Source: JBCBKZ01 sp039026975 (GTDB taxonomy: Bacteria > Bacteroidota > Bacteroidia > J057). From it: a stretch of 9,516 nucleotides of DNA. The translations under genes and the position numbers were made by a program. Positions within the stretch are counted from its first letter, which is position 1. Each line of letters opens with the position of its first letter. This document shows, one piece after another, positions 1 through 6,919 of this stretch. The notes under the pieces are model-generated. The model searched no databases, was not told where the DNA came from, and was given only the letters and a program-made list of their open reading frames with translations. The stretch covers positions 1-9,516 of the forward strand of contig JBCCLI010000249.1 of NCBI GenBank assembly GCA_039026975.1. The letters are read 5' to 3'.

Positions 1-26
1 GTTAACCAAAGACTTACCGTAACCTT

Positions 27-443
27 ATGTCAGATATACAAACCCATATAAAGGAGATTAGGCACCTCATTACTGAAGCTTCTTTAGGAGAAGCCCTAGA
101 AAAAGCAGATGCCCTACTAAAAGGAAGTGAACAATATAGGACCCTCCTGATCCGAACTGCCCAGCATAATCAGCTGGTACAGGACATGATCAAGGGTACC
201 ATAGACTATTCCACCCGCCAGCTTCAGCAAGCCCAAATCCAGGATGCCTTACTCCTGATGCTCTCAGAGCTTGAAAATGGCAGCCACTATAATCCTTCCT
301 TAAAAGCGGAAATAGAAGCCCTACTAGCTTCTCCAGAACCCTCTTCAGGAAACACCACCATCACCGGTAACCATAATATCATCATTAAAGGCGTCTCAGA
401 TAGTGAGATTAAGATTAACCAAGGCGGAAAGGAGAAGGAATGA
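27..443 (+). CDS. EAD11-like effector-associated domain protein with Gly/Asn/Ile-rich tail
   Basis: This 138-residue soluble protein has no signal peptide or membrane segment. Residues 1-83 are helical and resemble effector-associated domain 11 of bacterial conflict systems: a leucine-rich first helix (HLITEASLGEALEKA), then a second half with the family-like pattern KGTIDY...QAQIQDALLLMLSELE. EADs are small death-like adaptor domains that couple sensors or proteases to effectors by homotypic contacts. After a linker (84-106), residues 107-132 form a beta-prone tail, GNTTITGNHNIIIKGVSDSE followed by IKIN, like the short N/G/I repeats often attached to EAD domains. It ends in a charged GGKEKE. 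No catalytic residues are visible, so it is probably an adaptor without its own effector. The ATG at 27 has no Shine-Dalgarno, as is usual in Bacteroidota. Frames 1 and 2 both remain open from the left edge (to stops at 49-51 and 20-22), so an upstream operon partner is possible. The family call rests on pattern recognition and is moderately sure. Confidence 0.65.
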   Translation: MSDIQTHIKEIRHLITEASLGEALEKADALLKGSEQYRTLLIRTAQHNQLVQDMIKGTIDYSTRQLQQAQIQDALLLMLSELENGSHYNPSLKAEIEALLASPEPSSGNTTITGNHNIIIKGVSDSEIKINQGGKEKE

Positions 444-739
444 GAGCTGTAGTCTGTAAAGACTTATTCACTTTTGGAAATAGCTTAACTTAAGAATTGG
501 ATAATACTACTGAATGTCAGGCTATTAAATTTTATTCTTACAGTAAGAGTTAGCTAAAAATATAAATTCTGGGAGGCTGCCTCACCACCGATCGTGGGCG
601 GATTGCAGCATTGCATTGGTGAGGCAAAGCATTTTTACTTCGTTTTGGGGCGAATACCAAAATGAAGGCCCGCGGCAGGCGTCGTAACACTGGCTCACAA
701 ATAGCTCTTTAGTTAAATTTATATAAGCTACTGATCCCC
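444..739. other. Intergenic region between convergent genes: AT-rich part plus GC-rich structured island
   Basis: No coding region is supported here. Positions 481-570 are about 24% GC by hand count, while 571-690 are about 56% GC, an abrupt change for DNA between two convergent genes. The AT-rich part holds a small perfect palindrome, TCTTAC-A-GTAAGA, at 536-548. The GC-rich part holds two larger stem-loops, listed separately. The region must also contain the 3' ends of the left-hand gene and of murF, but no classic stem followed directly by a long T-run was seen for either. Confidence 0.6.
578..667. repeat. Two consecutive stem-loops in a GC-rich intergenic island (possible REP-like element or small RNA)
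   Basis: The first hairpin pairs TGCCTCACCA (578-587) with TGGTGAGGCA (617-626), ten perfect base pairs around a 29-nt loop. The loop contains a competing CCAC/GTGG mini-hairpin around CGATCG (585-597) and the partly self-complementary stretch TTGCAGCATTGCA. The second hairpin pairs CTTCGTTTTGG (638-648) with CCAAAATGAAG (657-667), eleven pairs with one G-T wobble and an 8-nt loop. A short T-run (632-636) lies between them, so the first hairpin could act as a weak terminator for the left-hand gene. The paired structure and sudden GC rise suggest a mobile palindromic repeat, a structured RNA or an element remnant. Which of these it is cannot be told from one copy. Confidence 0.45.
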
Positions 740-2083
740 CTATACCGTAGCCACTGCCTCCTCCTTCAGGGGTTCCACTAATCTTTCCAGGCCCATAGTC
801 CGGGAGCCTTTAAGTAGGATGGCATCACAGGGAGACATGATTCTTTTAATATCAACTGCTGCATGCTGGGTATCCTCAAACCAGAAGGTCCTCCCCTGAA
901 CCTCATTCAGCATATACTTCATCTGAGTGCCTATGCCCACGGTGACGTAAGGCCTAATGTCATTGATAAGTCTTCCCAAGTCTTTATGCGCTTTTTCTGA
1001 GTCAGCACCCAGCTCAAACATATCTCCAAGTATCAGCCCTACCTTGCTGTTTCCATGTACTTGTTGGATGTTTTGGATGGCGGCTGACATAGAAGTGGGA
1101 TTGGCATTATAGGCATCTAACCAGAAGGTCTGATGACCGTAATGAACTATCTGGCTTCGCTGGTTTTGGGGGACATACTGGTGTATTCCCCTTTTAATGC
1201 TTTCCAGAGAGATGCCCAGTTTCATCCCTATGGAGATGGCCGCCAGCATATTTAAGGCATTATATTCTCCTGACAGTTGGGACTGAAAAGAAACTGGCTG
1301 GTCCCAAGCCTGATGAGAAACGGCTATCTCCATGCCATCTACCTCACTCTTGACTATTTCATAGTAAAAGTCTGCCGTCTTTGTTCCGTAAGAAGTTACT
1401 TCCAGGTCCCTGGCTATGGGTGCTAAATAGGGGTCAGCAACGTTTAGGAATACGCTTCCCCCATGTACTCGTATGTAATCAAACAGGGAAGCCTTAGTGT
1501 GGAGTACCCCTTCCAGGTTACCTAATCTTTCTAAATGTGCCTGTCCTATATTTGTGATTAGGCCCATACTGGGAGCAGCTAGGGTCGCTAGCTCTGCAAT
1601 ATCTCCCGGCTGATTAGCCCCCATTTCTATGATAGCTATTTCCGTATCCTGGGGGATGGCAAGAAGAGAGAGCGGTACCCCTATGTGATTATTAAGATTT
1701 CCGACAGTAGCAGAAATGTTCTTTTCTGTGGCTAACACAGAAGCTACCAGCTCCTTGGTAGTTGTTTTTCCATTACTACCTGTGATCCCTAGTACAGGTA
1801 TGTCCAGGTAATTCCGGTAAGCATTAGCCAGCTGCTGTAAGGTGACCAGGGCATTCCCTACCAGCTTATAGCGCTCATCTTCTGGTTTCAGATAGGCCAC
1901 CTCATCTATCACTACATAGCTGGCTCCGTACTCCAGTGCCTTGGCAGCAAATTTATTCCCGTTAAAATTGGTGCCCTTTAACGCAAAGAAGATATCCCCA
2001 GTCCGTATTTTGCGGGTATCTGTACAAATATTTCCATTCTCAAGAAAAAGGCTTAACAAGGGCGATATCTTAGACTTACTCAT
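740..2083 (-). CDS. murF: UDP-N-acetylmuramoyl-tripeptide--D-alanyl-D-alanine ligase (MurF)
   Basis: MurF performs the last cytoplasmic step of peptidoglycan precursor synthesis: ATP-dependent addition of D-Ala-D-Ala to UDP-MurNAc-tripeptide. The 447-residue product has the normal family length and all three Mur ligase domains. The N-terminal substrate-binding domain shows CTDTRKIRTGDIFFALKG near residue 20. The central ATPase domain has the P-loop GITGSNGKTTTKE (99-111), then NLNNHIGVPL (129-138), EMGANQPGDI (153-162), TNIGQAHLE (177-185) and a lysine at 197 where Mur ligases carry a carbamylated Lys. The C-terminal domain has DAYNANPTSM (323-332), LGDMFELG (352-359) and LLKGSRTMGLE (423-433). 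The frame extends 12 codons upstream to a GTG at 2119, but the ATG at 2083 is preferred because the domain begins just after it and the extra residues are low-complexity. There is no Shine-Dalgarno. It is divergent from the FG-GAP pair and convergent with the EAD gene, so it is probably transcribed alone. Confidence 0.97.
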   Translation of the reverse strand: MSKSKISPLLSLFLENGNICTDTRKIRTGDIFFALKGTNFNGNKFAAKALEYGASYVVIDEVAYLKPEDERYKLVGNALVTLQQLANAYRNYLDIPVLGITGSNGKTTTKELVASVLATEKNISATVGNLNNHIGVPLSLLAIPQDTEIAIIEMGANQPGDIAELATLAAPSMGLITNIGQAHLERLGNLEGVLHTKASLFDYIRVHGGSVFLNVADPYLAPIARDLEVTSYGTKTADFYYEIVKSEVDGMEIAVSHQAWDQPVSFQSQLSGEYNALNMLAAISIGMKLGISLESIKRGIHQYVPQNQRSQIVHYGHQTFWLDAYNANPTSMSAAIQNIQQVHGNSKVGLILGDMFELGADSEKAHKDLGRLINDIRPYVTVGIGTQMKYMLNEVQGRTFWFEDTQHAAVDIKRIMSPCDAILLKGSRTMGLERLVEPLKEEAVATV

Positions 2084-2193
2084 TGGTAGGGAAATAGTAT
2101 TATTATTTGTTTTCAGCACTCAAGGCTTTCTCTTACTTGGCTATAAATATGTATTTAATTTAATAAGTTTCGTCCATGCATACTAAGCTGTAT
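2084..2193. promoter_or_regulatory. Divergent promoter region between murF and the first FG-GAP gene
   Basis: This AT-rich 110-bp gap separates two divergent genes and must carry start signals for both unless transcripts run in from elsewhere. On the + strand, TAAGTTTC at 2164-2171 differs from the Bacteroidota -7 consensus TAnnTTTG only in its last base. TTGG at 2137-2140 lies 23 bp upstream and could serve as the -33 element. If used, transcription would begin close to 2177, favouring the ATG at 2194 over the ATG at 2176. No CAAAnnTA, the reverse-strand form of the same box, was found for murF. Confidence 0.35.
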
Positions 2194-4413
2194 ATGAAAA
2201 ATATATTACTACTCATCCTATTCTTCTGTCAATTAGTAGGATTTACCCAAACATTCCGCCTTTCCAATGATATTCCGGTGTCAGATGCTGTTGGAAGCCC
2301 CCTCTCAAATGCATGGGCAGGAGGGGTTATCAATGCCCAGTTTTCTGATACAGATATTAACTATGACGGGAAAAAGGACTTGGTGGTCTTTGACAGGCAA
2401 GACCAGTCCTTCAGGGTATTTCAAAATAATGGAAGTGAGAATGGAGATGCCTATCAGTATACCCCAGCCTATAATCAAATATTTGAGGACTGTAACTGTG
2501 AAGAATGGGCCTTATTAGTGGATGCCAACTGTGATGGGCGGGAAGATTTATTTTGTGGGAAAGGCATAGGGTCTGTGGATGTATACCTGCAGTCAGAAGT
2601 AAATGGACTCGCCAACTTTACCCTATGGATAGAGGAACTTACTACTGTTTACCTAAATCCAGGGAGACTCTTCACAGAGAGAACGGATATTCCGGCTATA
2701 CTGGATCTGGATAATGATGGAGACCTGGATTATCTCACCTTTCAGGTGGCCAGTAACTTTGTAGACTATCACAGAAATTTTGCTGTAGAAAGATTAGGGA
2801 GATGTGATACCCTGGTCCTGGAAAGAGAAACACCTTGCTGGGGGCATTTTTTTGAGAGTAGCGTAGATAATACGGCCACAGTAGAGGATACCATGTTCTG
2901 CCCATTGGAAGACTTCAGCCCTGTGGAGAGATCCGGCGTCAGGCATATTGGATCTACCCTACTGGTCCTGGACTTAGATGGGGATAGCCTACAGGATATG
3001 CTGGTAGGAGATAGAGCCTTTAATGAGGTTTATGCCTTGTATAATGCGGGCAGGTCAGACTATGCCTACATGGATAGTGTGGAAGTACTTTTCCCCTCTG
3101 AAGATATTCCCATAGACACTTATGTATTTCCTGCACTCTTTCAGCTAGATGTGGATAATGATGGCTTAGAAGACTTAGTGGTAGCCCCTAATTCTGAAAA
3201 TGGAGACGTGGAAAATAGCCAGTCTATTTCCTTTTACAAAAATGAAGGAGATACGCTGGTGCCTAAGTTCCAGTTTTTGGAGAAGGGATTCCTGCAGAAT
3301 AGCATGATAGAAGTAGGAGAATCTGCCAACCCTGCCTTTTGGGATGCTAATGCAGATGGCTTACCTGACTTAGTAGTGGGAAATACACAAGCTTTAGAAA
3401 ACATCAATGGTATGCTCACAGGTGGAGCCAAGCTGATGTTATTTGAGAATGTAGGTACGCTGGAAGCGCCCGCTTTCCAGCTGTTAGATGCAGATATGCT
3501 TTCTCTCTCCCAGCGCAACTTGCTGGGACTGACTCCTGCTGCCGGAGACTTAGACGGAGACGGTGATGAAGACTTACTGGTAGGAACAGCCCTGGGAGAA
3601 TTTATTTTCATTGAAAATACTAGTTCTCAAGCCGGAGAAGCGGCTTATGAGTTGGAGTCATTGGCTTATCAGGGGCTGGATGGAGGCTCCTTTGTGGCGC
3701 CCCAACTGCTGGACATAGATACAGATGGAGACCTGGACCTACTTTCAGGTAACCGTAGAGGGAAATTTTACTTGTATGAGAATGAAGGGACTACTACAGA
3801 AGCTGATTACCAGCTAACTTCTACTCAGTGGGGATTTATCAGAATCCCTAGCCCTTTTGGGGATACTATCTCTAATGGATGGGCTAAGCCGCTATTTTTT
3901 GATATAGATAGGGATGATGAAGTGGAGCTACTGTCAGGAAGCCTTGGAGGAGAAATACGTGTGTATGAAGGGGTAGGTACCGCCCTAACGGATACACTCA
4001 CATTTGTAGGAAGCTTAAACGCCTTCTCAACCAGCCGGAATGCTGCTCCCGCTATTTATCCGGAAGTGGCTGCTGACAGTTTCCAGGTCCTAATTGGGAA
4101 TAAGCTGGGAGGGATACACCTACTGTTTCAGGCATTTGGGGGGCTGAGTACCAACCTCTCCCCACAGCTGACCCAGTCTTCCTCTGTCCAGTTATTTCCT
4201 AATCCTGCCAAGGGAAGACTTACGGTAATGTTTAGCACCCCACTTAGAGGCATAGCTGAAGTATCCCTACTCAATCAGATGGGGCAGCTCGTTTTTCAGG
4301 AAACGGTACGCCAGTCCACTACCCTTTCTCTTACACATTTAGCTGTAGGCATGTATTACGTGAAGGTAGTAAGTGAAGAGGAGGTAGCGGTACTTCCCAT
4401 TCTTCTGGAATAG
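2194..4413 (+). CDS. Secreted FG-GAP/VCBS-like repeat protein with T9SS type A sorting domain (paralogue 1)
   Basis: The protein has 739 residues from the ATG at 2194. An in-frame ATG at 2176 would add six residues (MHTKLY), but starting at MKNILLLILFFCQLVGFTQ gives a clean signal peptide with likely cleavage near residue 19. The mature protein carries nine aspartate-rich calcium-loop motifs of FG-GAP/VCBS type, starting near residues 54, 110, 171, 260, 319, 384, 452, 507 and 570, for example DLDGDGDED and DIDTDGDLD. These predict a beta-propeller-like surface domain. Seven cysteines (100, 102, 113, 121, 204, 215, 236) cluster in the N-terminal third. The C-terminal domain from about 663 (SVQLFPNPAKGRLTV to GMYYVKVVSEE) is a type A T9SS sorting signal, so export across the outer membrane and surface attachment or release are expected. 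No enzyme domain is visible; adhesion or glycan binding is only a guess. A paralogue follows 94 bp downstream on the same strand. Confidence 0.9.
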   Translation: MKNILLLILFFCQLVGFTQTFRLSNDIPVSDAVGSPLSNAWAGGVINAQFSDTDINYDGKKDLVVFDRQDQSFRVFQNNGSENGDAYQYTPAYNQIFEDCNCEEWALLVDANCDGREDLFCGKGIGSVDVYLQSEVNGLANFTLWIEELTTVYLNPGRLFTERTDIPAILDLDNDGDLDYLTFQVASNFVDYHRNFAVERLGRCDTLVLERETPCWGHFFESSVDNTATVEDTMFCPLEDFSPVERSGVRHIGSTLLVLDLDGDSLQDMLVGDRAFNEVYALYNAGRSDYAYMDSVEVLFPSEDIPIDTYVFPALFQLDVDNDGLEDLVVAPNSENGDVENSQSISFYKNEGDTLVPKFQFLEKGFLQNSMIEVGESANPAFWDANADGLPDLVVGNTQALENINGMLTGGAKLMLFENVGTLEAPAFQLLDADMLSLSQRNLLGLTPAAGDLDGDGDEDLLVGTALGEFIFIENTSSQAGEAAYELESLAYQGLDGGSFVAPQLLDIDTDGDLDLLSGNRRGKFYLYENEGTTTEADYQLTSTQWGFIRIPSPFGDTISNGWAKPLFFDIDRDDEVELLSGSLGGEIRVYEGVGTALTDTLTFVGSLNAFSTSRNAAPAIYPEVAADSFQVLIGNKLGGIHLLFQAFGGLSTNLSPQLTQSSSVQLFPNPAKGRLTVMFSTPLRGIAEVSLLNQMGQLVFQETVRQSTTLSLTHLAVGMYYVKVVSEEEVAVLPILLE

Positions 4414-4457
4414 AGAAAATAGGCCATCCTTTTCTGTTTAGGAAGCTGAAATAGCTA

Positions 4458-4486
4458 TTGACAAAAAGTACCTGTGAAAATACGAT
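4458..4486 (+). promoter_or_regulatory. Candidate promoter upstream of the second FG-GAP gene
   Basis: TTGACA at 4458-4463 and TACGAT at 4481-4486 are separated by 17 bp, a sigma70-like arrangement ending 21 bp before the ATG at 4508. The primary Bacteroidota sigma factor usually prefers TTTG and TAnnTTTG boxes, and TACGATCA is a poor match to the latter, so use in this host is uncertain. The 94-bp gap would also allow co-transcription with the upstream paralogue. Confidence 0.3.
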
Positions 4487-4507
4487 CAGGCTAGAGATAT
4501 TTCTAAT

Positions 4508-6754
4508 ATGATCAGATACGTCTTATTGGCTTGCCTCCCTAGTATGTGGGTTTCCGTATGGGCTCAGGATCAGATGAGTACCTTCAGCCCTGCCAGTAAT
4601 ATCCCAGTATTAGACTTCGCCCAGGCTTCTTTTGAAGCTGCATGGGCAGGAGGAATGAATAACCCCCAATTCTCAGAAATAGACCTGGATCAGGATGGGA
4701 AAAAGGATCTGGTCATCTTTGATAGAGCAGATAACTCCTTCACTACCTTCATTAATAATGGTGAACAAGGAGCCATTTCTTATCCGTATGCGCCTCAGTA
4801 CCAGAACTGGTTTGAAGATTGTGAGTGTAGTGGGTGGGCGCTACTAAGAGATTTTGATTGTGATGGCCTGGAAGATGTATTTTGTGGAACCCTTTCTTCT
4901 AATATTCAGGTTTACAAGCAGACCCGTTTCCGTTCTGACAGTGCTACCTTTTCCCCCTTCATAGATTTTCTAAAGACGGACCTTAGAGAACAGTTTTTTC
5001 TCTATTCTAATGACATAGACATTCCTGCCATCATAGATGTGGACTGGGATGGAGACTTAGATATTCTCTCCTTTGGAGCCATAGGAAATTATATAGAGTG
5101 GCATAAAAACCTGGCCATAGAAACCCTGGGACGCTGTGATACCATGATGTTAGAAAGGGATTCACGCTGCTGGGGGCACTTTTTTGAAGGAGAATTTGAT
5201 AATACTGCTTTCCTAAATGATACGGTAAGCTGTGAGCTGGGAGATTATGACCCAAGTAGAGAAATTCTTCACGTAGGCTCTACCACTACCTTGATAGACC
5301 TGAATGCAGATTCTTTATATGATGCCTTAGTGGGGGACATTACGTTTAATTCTGTTTATGCGCTCTATAATGGAGGGAGAAAGGACTACGGATATATGAC
5401 TTCCGTAGAGACAGATTTCCCCCAAAATGGAATTCCCATTAATGTATATGCCTTTCCGGCTGTCTTCCATATGGACATCAATAATGACCAGCAGAAAGAC
5501 CTGATTGTGTCTCCTAATTCTCAGTTAGGGGAAGATAAGGTAGGTGTACATGTGTACGTGAATGGGAGTCAGACAGAAACTCCCTCCTATACCTCTCCTA
5601 TTAGAGGGTTTTTTCAGTTAGACCAGTTTGAGGTAGGAAGTAGATCCTTTCCGGTGCTAATAGACTATAATGGAGATGGCTTGAAGGATCTGCTAATCAC
5701 TAACCTTTCAGTTACCTTTAATGAGCCTAGTGGCGTAGTTACGGAACCCCTCTCCCAACTATATCAAAATATAGGGTCAGGCGCTGAGGCCTTATTTAAG
5801 CAGGTGGCAGAAGATGCCTTATTGTTGAGAAGTAATTCTCCTGATGTGCTGGGGGCGGGTGCTACTGCCGGAGACCTGGACGGAGATGGGAAAGAGGATA
5901 TCCTGTATGGCACAGCTACCGGAGCTTTATGGTTCTTTAAGAATACTACCCTAAATCCAGCAGCTCCCCAGTTTAAATTGGAAGATGATAATTTTTACAA
6001 TATTAGTACAGACGCTTACTGTGCGCCTACCTTGTATGATGCGGACCAGGATGGGGACTTAGACCTGTTCGTAGGAAACAGAAGAGGATTTATAGCCTAC
6101 TACAGGAATCTGGGAACGCCAGAACAGCCAGACTTCGTTTGGCAGACGGATACCTGGGGAGGAGTAAAAGTGAATGATGAGGCGGGAGGTGCGTTCTCAG
6201 ATGGGTATGCCCAGCCTGCCTTTTATGACATAGATGGAGATCAGAAGCCTGAGTTATTGGTAGGCGGAATTACTGGAAAGATAAGTATTTATGATGGGGT
6301 GGAAGCGGCGGTTGGAGCAGAAGCGGCCACGGCCCAGCTTACTCTTAAAGAAGACCTGGTAGATAGTAGATGGATGGACTTTTCCAGCCCCGTATTGGAT
6401 ATTTTGGATAATACTGGACAGCCTGTTCTCATCTCAGGTAACCAACGCGGAGGGCTGATGCTTTTCCGACCTACTGATCAGCTAACCACCTCTCTGGAAG
6501 TTCCTAAGCAGGAACTTATGGTAAAGATCTTTCCTAATCCGGCTACTGATCAGCTTAGGATACAGTTATCAGAAGTCAGCGGTAGGCATACGGAACTTAC
6601 TCTCTTCTCCCTTATAGGTGAGCAGATCTTGACAGATAACTTCTCCACTCAAGACCATACCCTCTCTTTGCCTTCCCTACCCACAGGTATTTACCTACTT
6701 AGGGTAAGACATGAGGATTCCATGATCAATAAGAAGATCTACATCAGCCAATAA
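4508..6754 (+). CDS. Secreted FG-GAP/VCBS-like repeat protein with T9SS type A sorting domain (paralogue 2)
   Basis: This 748-residue protein is collinear with the product of the preceding gene. Its signal peptide is MIRYVLLACLPSMWVSVWA, with probable cleavage before QDQ. Nine Asp-rich calcium-loop motifs begin near residues 59, 115, 177, 264, 323, 386, 456, 511 and 574, each within two to six residues of its counterpart in the paralogue. Repeats four (DLNADSLYD) and nine (DIDGDQKPE) are degenerate in both proteins. The seven N-terminal cysteines are conserved (105, 107, 118, 126, 210, 221, 242), with one extra at 505. Shared blocks include AWAGG, DGKKDLV, GRCDT and CWGHFFE. The C-terminal T9SS type A domain begins at about 671 (VKIFPNPATDQLRI) and ends in KKIYISQ. 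The likely role is a surface or secreted binding protein; no catalytic site is recognisable. The pair clearly arose by duplication followed by substantial divergence. The only early Met is the ATG at 4508, directly before the signal peptide, so the start is well supported. Confidence 0.92.
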   Translation: MIRYVLLACLPSMWVSVWAQDQMSTFSPASNIPVLDFAQASFEAAWAGGMNNPQFSEIDLDQDGKKDLVIFDRADNSFTTFINNGEQGAISYPYAPQYQNWFEDCECSGWALLRDFDCDGLEDVFCGTLSSNIQVYKQTRFRSDSATFSPFIDFLKTDLREQFFLYSNDIDIPAIIDVDWDGDLDILSFGAIGNYIEWHKNLAIETLGRCDTMMLERDSRCWGHFFEGEFDNTAFLNDTVSCELGDYDPSREILHVGSTTTLIDLNADSLYDALVGDITFNSVYALYNGGRKDYGYMTSVETDFPQNGIPINVYAFPAVFHMDINNDQQKDLIVSPNSQLGEDKVGVHVYVNGSQTETPSYTSPIRGFFQLDQFEVGSRSFPVLIDYNGDGLKDLLITNLSVTFNEPSGVVTEPLSQLYQNIGSGAEALFKQVAEDALLLRSNSPDVLGAGATAGDLDGDGKEDILYGTATGALWFFKNTTLNPAAPQFKLEDDNFYNISTDAYCAPTLYDADQDGDLDLFVGNRRGFIAYYRNLGTPEQPDFVWQTDTWGGVKVNDEAGGAFSDGYAQPAFYDIDGDQKPELLVGGITGKISIYDGVEAAVGAEAATAQLTLKEDLVDSRWMDFSSPVLDILDNTGQPVLISGNQRGGLMLFRPTDQLTTSLEVPKQELMVKIFPNPATDQLRIQLSEVSGRHTELTLFSLIGEQILTDNFSTQDHTLSLPSLPTGIYLLRVRHEDSMINKKIYISQ

Positions 6755-6819
6755 GCACGCACGGGAATCCAAAGAACCCTTTTTCAAGTCTGATGATTAC
6801 ACTTAGGGCCCGAAAGGTA

Positions 6820-6906
6820 TTAGTTGGTGAAAGTGACAAAAGAAAGCTAAGTCGGTCGTAGGGATATACTGCACACATTTAGTATATTCAGCAGACCATC
6901 AACTAA
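6820..6906. promoter_or_regulatory. Nested inverted repeats in the leader of the SPFH gene
   Basis: An outer stem pairs TTAGTTGGTG (6820-6829) with CATCAACTAA (6897-6906), ten pairs including one G-T wobble. Inside it, GGATATACT (6862-6870) pairs with AGTATATTC (6881-6889), nine pairs with one wobble and a 10-nt loop. The outer structure ends 13 bp before the ATG at 6920. It could fold in the 5' leader of the mRNA or act as an operator for a dimeric regulator. It is not a recognised riboswitch, and no TAnnTTTG promoter box was found nearby. The rest of the 165-bp gap (6755-6919) shows nothing else clear. Confidence 0.35.
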
Positions 6907-6919
6907 CTGATTCGCCATT

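Noticed and set aside
578..626. CRISPR-like repeat or tRNA in the GC-rich island
   Set aside because: There is only one copy of each arm with no regular spacing, and no cloverleaf or T-loop motif could be placed.
2083..2119. Longer MurF beginning at GTG 2119
   Set aside because: The extra 12 residues are Asn/Thr-rich and precede the usual domain start; the ATG at 2083 fits the family better.
1941..2186. Open frame of 81 codons on the + strand overlapping the 5' end of murF
   Set aside because: Almost all of it lies antisense to the conserved N-terminal domain of MurF, and the protein has no recognisable feature; it is a shadow frame.
3234..3611. 125-codon frame on the - strand, Ser/Pro/Lys-rich
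   Set aside because: It is antisense to Asp-rich repeat codons (GAT/GAC read backwards gives Ser-rich sequence) inside the first FG-GAP gene, so it is a compositional artefact.
4415..4434. Possible weak hairpin after the first FG-GAP gene (GAAAA..GG with CCTTTTC)
   Set aside because: The stem needs a 2-nt bulge and has no proper T-run after it; it could be chance in a purine-rich spacer.
6768..6785. GGG...CCCTTTTT after the second FG-GAP gene as a terminator
   Set aside because: Only three base pairs close an 11-nt loop, too weak to call despite the T-run.
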